From an uncultured Saprospiraceae bacterium (lineage in GTDB: Bacteria > Bacteroidota > Bacteroidia > Chitinophagales > Saprospiraceae): 9,431 nucleotides of DNA. Below, piece after piece: positions 7,342-9,431 of the stretch. The stretch is from contig CALCMV010000450.1 of the NCBI GenBank assembly GCA_937967535.1, forward strand, positions 1 to 9,431. The letters are read 5' to 3'. The first letter of the stretch is position 1, and every line of letters starts with the position of its first letter. Under the pieces are notes generated by a model, which saw only the letters and a list, made by a program, of their open reading frames with translations, was not told the DNA's origin and ran no database searches. Made by a program: the position numbers and the translations under genes.

Positions 7342-7420
7342 AATGCTACAATGCTTAAATGCGATAATGCTACAATAAGGAAATCATTGTAGCATTGCAT
7401 CATTTAAGCATTGTAGCATT
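7342..7420. repeat. 79 bp hairpin with 35 bp arms built of octamers, between convergent genes
   Basis: The left arm 7342-7376 reads as octamers AATGCTAC, AATGCTTA, AATGCGAT, AATGCTAC plus AAT. The right arm 7386-7420 is its inverted copy, with 31 of 35 positions matching and all four mismatches adjacent in the middle. The loop is 9 bp (7377-7385). The element starts 5 bp after the coiled-coil stop codon and ends 19 bp before the stop of the convergent lipoprotein gene. It could end transcription from either side, but neither arm is directly followed by a T-run, so it is called a repeat rather than an intrinsic terminator. Confidence 0.85.
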
Positions 7421-7439
7421 AGGAATATTTACTCATTTT

Positions 7440-8513
7440 TTAATTACAAGCCTGACCAAATTCGAGGAAGCCCAAATCGAAAGTAAATTCATTGGTCAGC
7501 AACTCCTCATTGACATCCGAATTGAATCGAATTTCATCCATGCGTTTATTAAAACGAGTAGAAATAACGCCCAAACCATCGGAAAGATTAGTAAATTCGG
7601 GAAAGCCTTGTGTACCCGTAATGCCGGAATTAGCGGCTTGGCGATTGATGTATTCGAGGAGGTCTTCGCCACCTGCATAAATAATCAAATCGGCATCGCC
7701 CAACTCCCTGCAAACCATAGGATTAGGTTCGAGTTGTTGAGCGAGATTACGGTAAAAATCAGTAGCTTCTACTTCAAAAAACTGATTGAGTGTATTCTTA
7801 TCGGCGAGCATATTTCGGCGGAGTACCCACTCTATGGTCTTTTCGGTGCGCGAGCTAGGATTGCCGCGTTCGGTTTCAAAATAATTGACCAATAAAATCA
7901 CATCATAAAAAGCAGCATTTTGGTCGCCACTCTCATCCATACTCGTCCACCTAAAAGGAGTTCGGTCGCCGGGTTCAAGTTTCAGCCTGAAATTAGAATT
8001 ATTAGAAGGACTCAAAGTAATAAAATCACCAATCAAACCTATTGAACGTTGCCCGTTTCTCTCCTGCAAAGTCACTACATTATCATTATCTCCATTGATA
8101 ATCACCAGATTATACCGACGCTCCGGATTGAGTGGTTCGGTTGTTTTATAGACATAATTTGGGCTGGCGGCAAATATTCCTTCAGGTCTTTGGTAGCCTT
8201 CCAAATTAGCATCTACCAAATCCATAGAAAAAGTAAATTCTACCGCGCCATTCTCATTAATTTCCTCCAATTCTACCGAGATATTATCATAATACAAAGA
8301 ATCCGGTTCTTGGGCAATCACCAATGCACTTGTCTCCTCATCCAAAAACGCCTTCTCCACTCTGATATATTGTGCCGTATCATTGACATTCAACAAACCA
8401 TATACAATCGGAATATCCTTCCAAGTATCCACCAAGTCCAAATCATTAGAACAAGAATTGAACATCATTATAGCAGCCAAACAACTGCATATTAGTAAGG
8501 TTAATTTTTTCAT
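7440..8513 (-). CDS. Outer-membrane-type lipoprotein, possibly DUF4249-like
   Basis: A 357-residue exported protein. It begins MKKLTLLICSCLAAIMMFNSC, a signal peptide ending in a relaxed lipobox with lipidated Cys21. The next residues, SNDLDLVD, are acid-rich, as in Bacteroidota lipoproteins that may be sent to the surface. The mature part starts with a conserved-looking stretch, WKDIPIVYGLLNVNDTAQYI, followed by alternating beta-strand-like segments. That layout and the length recall the DUF4249 family of Bacteroidota lipoproteins of unknown function, but the family name is tentative. The start at 8511-8513 is chosen because it gives the signal peptide; the frame stays open 32 codons further upstream, but that stretch partly translates the octamer repeats. 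A TATCTTTG box lies five bases before the ATG. The gene is co-oriented with the right-hand gene and convergent with the coiled-coil gene. Confidence 0.85.
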   Translation of the reverse strand: MKKLTLLICSCLAAIMMFNSCSNDLDLVDTWKDIPIVYGLLNVNDTAQYIRVEKAFLDEETSALVIAQEPDSLYYDNISVELEEINENGAVEFTFSMDLVDANLEGYQRPEGIFAASPNYVYKTTEPLNPERRYNLVIINGDNDNVVTLQERNGQRSIGLIGDFITLSPSNNSNFRLKLEPGDRTPFRWTSMDESGDQNAAFYDVILLVNYFETERGNPSSRTEKTIEWVLRRNMLADKNTLNQFFEVEATDFYRNLAQQLEPNPMVCRELGDADLIIYAGGEDLLEYINRQAANSGITGTQGFPEFTNLSDGLGVISTRFNKRMDEIRFNSDVNEELLTNEFTFDLGFLEFGQACN

Positions 8514-8518
8514 AATAA

Positions 8519-8526
8519 CAAAGATA
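8519..8526 (-). promoter_or_regulatory. Candidate -7 box TATCTTTG placed for a near-leaderless mRNA
   Basis: On the minus strand TATCTTTG is an exact match to the Bacteroidota -7 consensus TAnnTTTG. Only five bases (TTATT) separate it from the lipoprotein ATG, so transcription would begin at or almost at the start codon. No TTG/TTTG -33 element is seen at 17-23 bp upstream; the nearest TTG is about 31 bp away, which weakens the call. Confidence 0.35.
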
Positions 8527-8582
8527 AGAGATTTTGAGGATTTCAGGAGAATTTTAACAATTTGGTAATTTAACCAATCCAA

Positions 8583-8654
8583 TAACTCGACAACCCAACA
8601 ACCCATCAACTCAACAAATCAACAACTCATCAACCCAACAACTCGTCAAATCAT
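8583..8654. repeat. Nine-unit octamer array (CAAYYCRW-like)
   Basis: Consecutive octamers TAACTCGA, CAACCCAA, CAACCCAT, CAACTCAA, CAAATCAA, CAACTCAT, CAACCCAA, CAACTCGT and CAAATCAT fill 72 bp. CAA starts eight of the nine units, while positions 4, 5, 7 and 8 vary. The last unit runs into the stop codon of the right-hand gene (8654-8656). Unlike the other arrays in the window it has no inverted partner nearby. It lies in the 140 bp gap before the lipoprotein gene. Confidence 0.85.
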
Positions 8655-9430
8655 CAAAGCCCCGGAAACAAGTCCAGTTCTTCATCTGCCCATTCGTGAT
8701 AGAGGTCAAGAATTATCTGTCGTTTATCCTTTTTCTTGGCACAATTGAGATCCATCAAGGGGTAGGCTTGTGTACCTACACGCGGAATTCTTATATTCAC
8801 CACAACTCCCGCCGTCGCATCTATATCTTCAATATTCATCAATTTGGCTTTTACTCCGGGTGGATTATTCAGGTTGCCCATCGTGACGACATCGAAAGGA
8901 AAGCGGATATTTTGATTAAGGTAGTTCATCCAGTTTTCGTGGTCAGTCAACTGAGGTTGTGCCAACATGATTTCTTTGAGCATCACCCTCTGTTCAGCTT
9001 CCAGATATTCCCATGTATAGCTGTGGTATTTGGTGCGATAAGTGGCGATGGTTTTGTCAAATGTATCGCGAGGTTTGCTGGCTTCCAGTTGATTTTCGTG
9101 GAAGATATACTGCCCAAAACTTTCCACTTCATCAACCGCCTCCTTAATATACTTTTCAGACATGGCATTCAGCGTAATACTATCAAAAACAACCTCATAC
9201 ACCGCTTCAGCCTCATCATCTATATAGGCATTAATGACCCTTCCTTCCCAATTTTTCATATTCACTTTTTGCATAATGGGTGACTTCACGCTCTTGACAA
9301 CCCGCACCGACGAATCTTCGGGAAATTTGGGATTGGGATTCAGGTCATATTCATCATCACCAAAAATATCAAACATCCCTTCTCCTCCCATAGCCTGCCC
9401 CAGCATCTCCGACAAATCCATACCCGTCAC
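8654..9430 (-). CDS. Two-domain acidic protein with a CcbP-like calcium-binding C-terminal domain, probably cut at its N-terminus
   Basis: 258 residues are visible. The frame remains open at the right edge; GTG (9428-9430) or ATG (9419-9421) could start it, but the true start may lie outside. Residues 1-40 are acidic and glycine-rich and look disordered. Residues 42-125 (VRVVKSVKS...NWEGRV...FDSITLNAM...KPRDT) resemble a small beta-barrel domain found in uncharacterised bacterial proteins. Residues 168-250 (NQNIRFPFDVV...AGVVVNIR...AYPLMDLN...) resemble the pattern of CcbP-type calcium-binding proteins, with PF near the start and PL.DL near the end. Both assignments come from memory of the pattern and need a profile search. 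There is no signal peptide in the visible part, so a cytoplasmic location is likely unless the missing start changes this. The role is unknown; calcium buffering or sensing is the best guess. Confidence 0.75.
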   Translation of the reverse strand: MTGMDLSEMLGQAMGGEGMFDIFGDDEYDLNPNPKFPEDSSVRVVKSVKSPIMQKVNMKNWEGRVINAYIDDEAEAVYEVVFDSITLNAMSEKYIKEAVDEVESFGQYIFHENQLEASKPRDTFDKTIATYRTKYHSYTWEYLEAEQRVMLKEIMLAQPQLTDHENWMNYLNQNIRFPFDVVTMGNLNNPPGVKAKLMNIEDIDATAGVVVNIRIPRVGTQAYPLMDLNCAKKKDKRQIILDLYHEWADEELDLFPGL

Positions 9431-9431
9431 T

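Noticed and set aside
8514..8609. A 32-codon N-terminal extension of the lipoprotein
   Set aside because: It would place about 30 residues, partly translated from the octamer array, before an obvious lipoprotein signal peptide. The start at 8513 is better.
8583..8654. CRISPR-like array
   Set aside because: Units are 8 bp with no spacers. CRISPR repeats are longer and are separated by unique spacers, and no cas gene is present.

Overview
The window looks like chromosomal DNA of a member of the Bacteroidota, perhaps near the Saprospiraceae. The non-coding DNA is AT-rich, no gene has a clear Shine-Dalgarno sequence, and candidate promoters fit the phylum's TAnnTTTG -7 box. There is also a typical Bacteroidota lipoprotein signal, and the gene content matches. 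Genus-level placement is a guess. No rRNA, tRNA, CRISPR array or transposase gene was seen.

Layout from left to right: (1) 1-2182, minus strand: most of an SNF2/SWI2-type ATPase, cut by the left edge before its second helicase lobe. (2) 2183-2399: a gap with two inverted heptamer arrays and a possible promoter. (3) 2400-3827, minus: a complete SLC13/DASS sodium:dicarboxylate-type transporter. (4) 3828-4687: an 860 bp AT-rich gap with two inverted heptamer arrays about 380 bp apart, a nested inverted repeat, and an 81 bp GC-rich REP-like palindrome that ends 15 bp before the next start codon. (5) 4688-7336, plus: a secreted 882-residue protein with a small N-terminal domain and a roughly 660-residue coiled coil. 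(6) 7337-7439: a 79 bp hairpin made of octamers, between convergent genes. (7) 7440-8513, minus: a lipoprotein. (8) 8514-8653: a gap carrying nine octamers. (9) 8654 to the right edge, minus: a two-domain acidic protein whose C-terminal half resembles CcbP-type calcium-binding proteins.

The genes do not form an obvious pathway, and I see no recognisable defence or secretion operon. The two strongest observations are structural. First, the coiled coil follows a very regular 40-residue super-repeat (18+11+11), with exactly one extra and one missing 11-residue unit. Second, all four intergenic gaps carry arrays of 7- or 8-bp words, a different word in each gap, and in three of the four the words are arranged as inverted pairs. 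These arrays recall the heptameric STRR repeats of cyanobacteria and may be an uncharacterised class of intergenic repeat.
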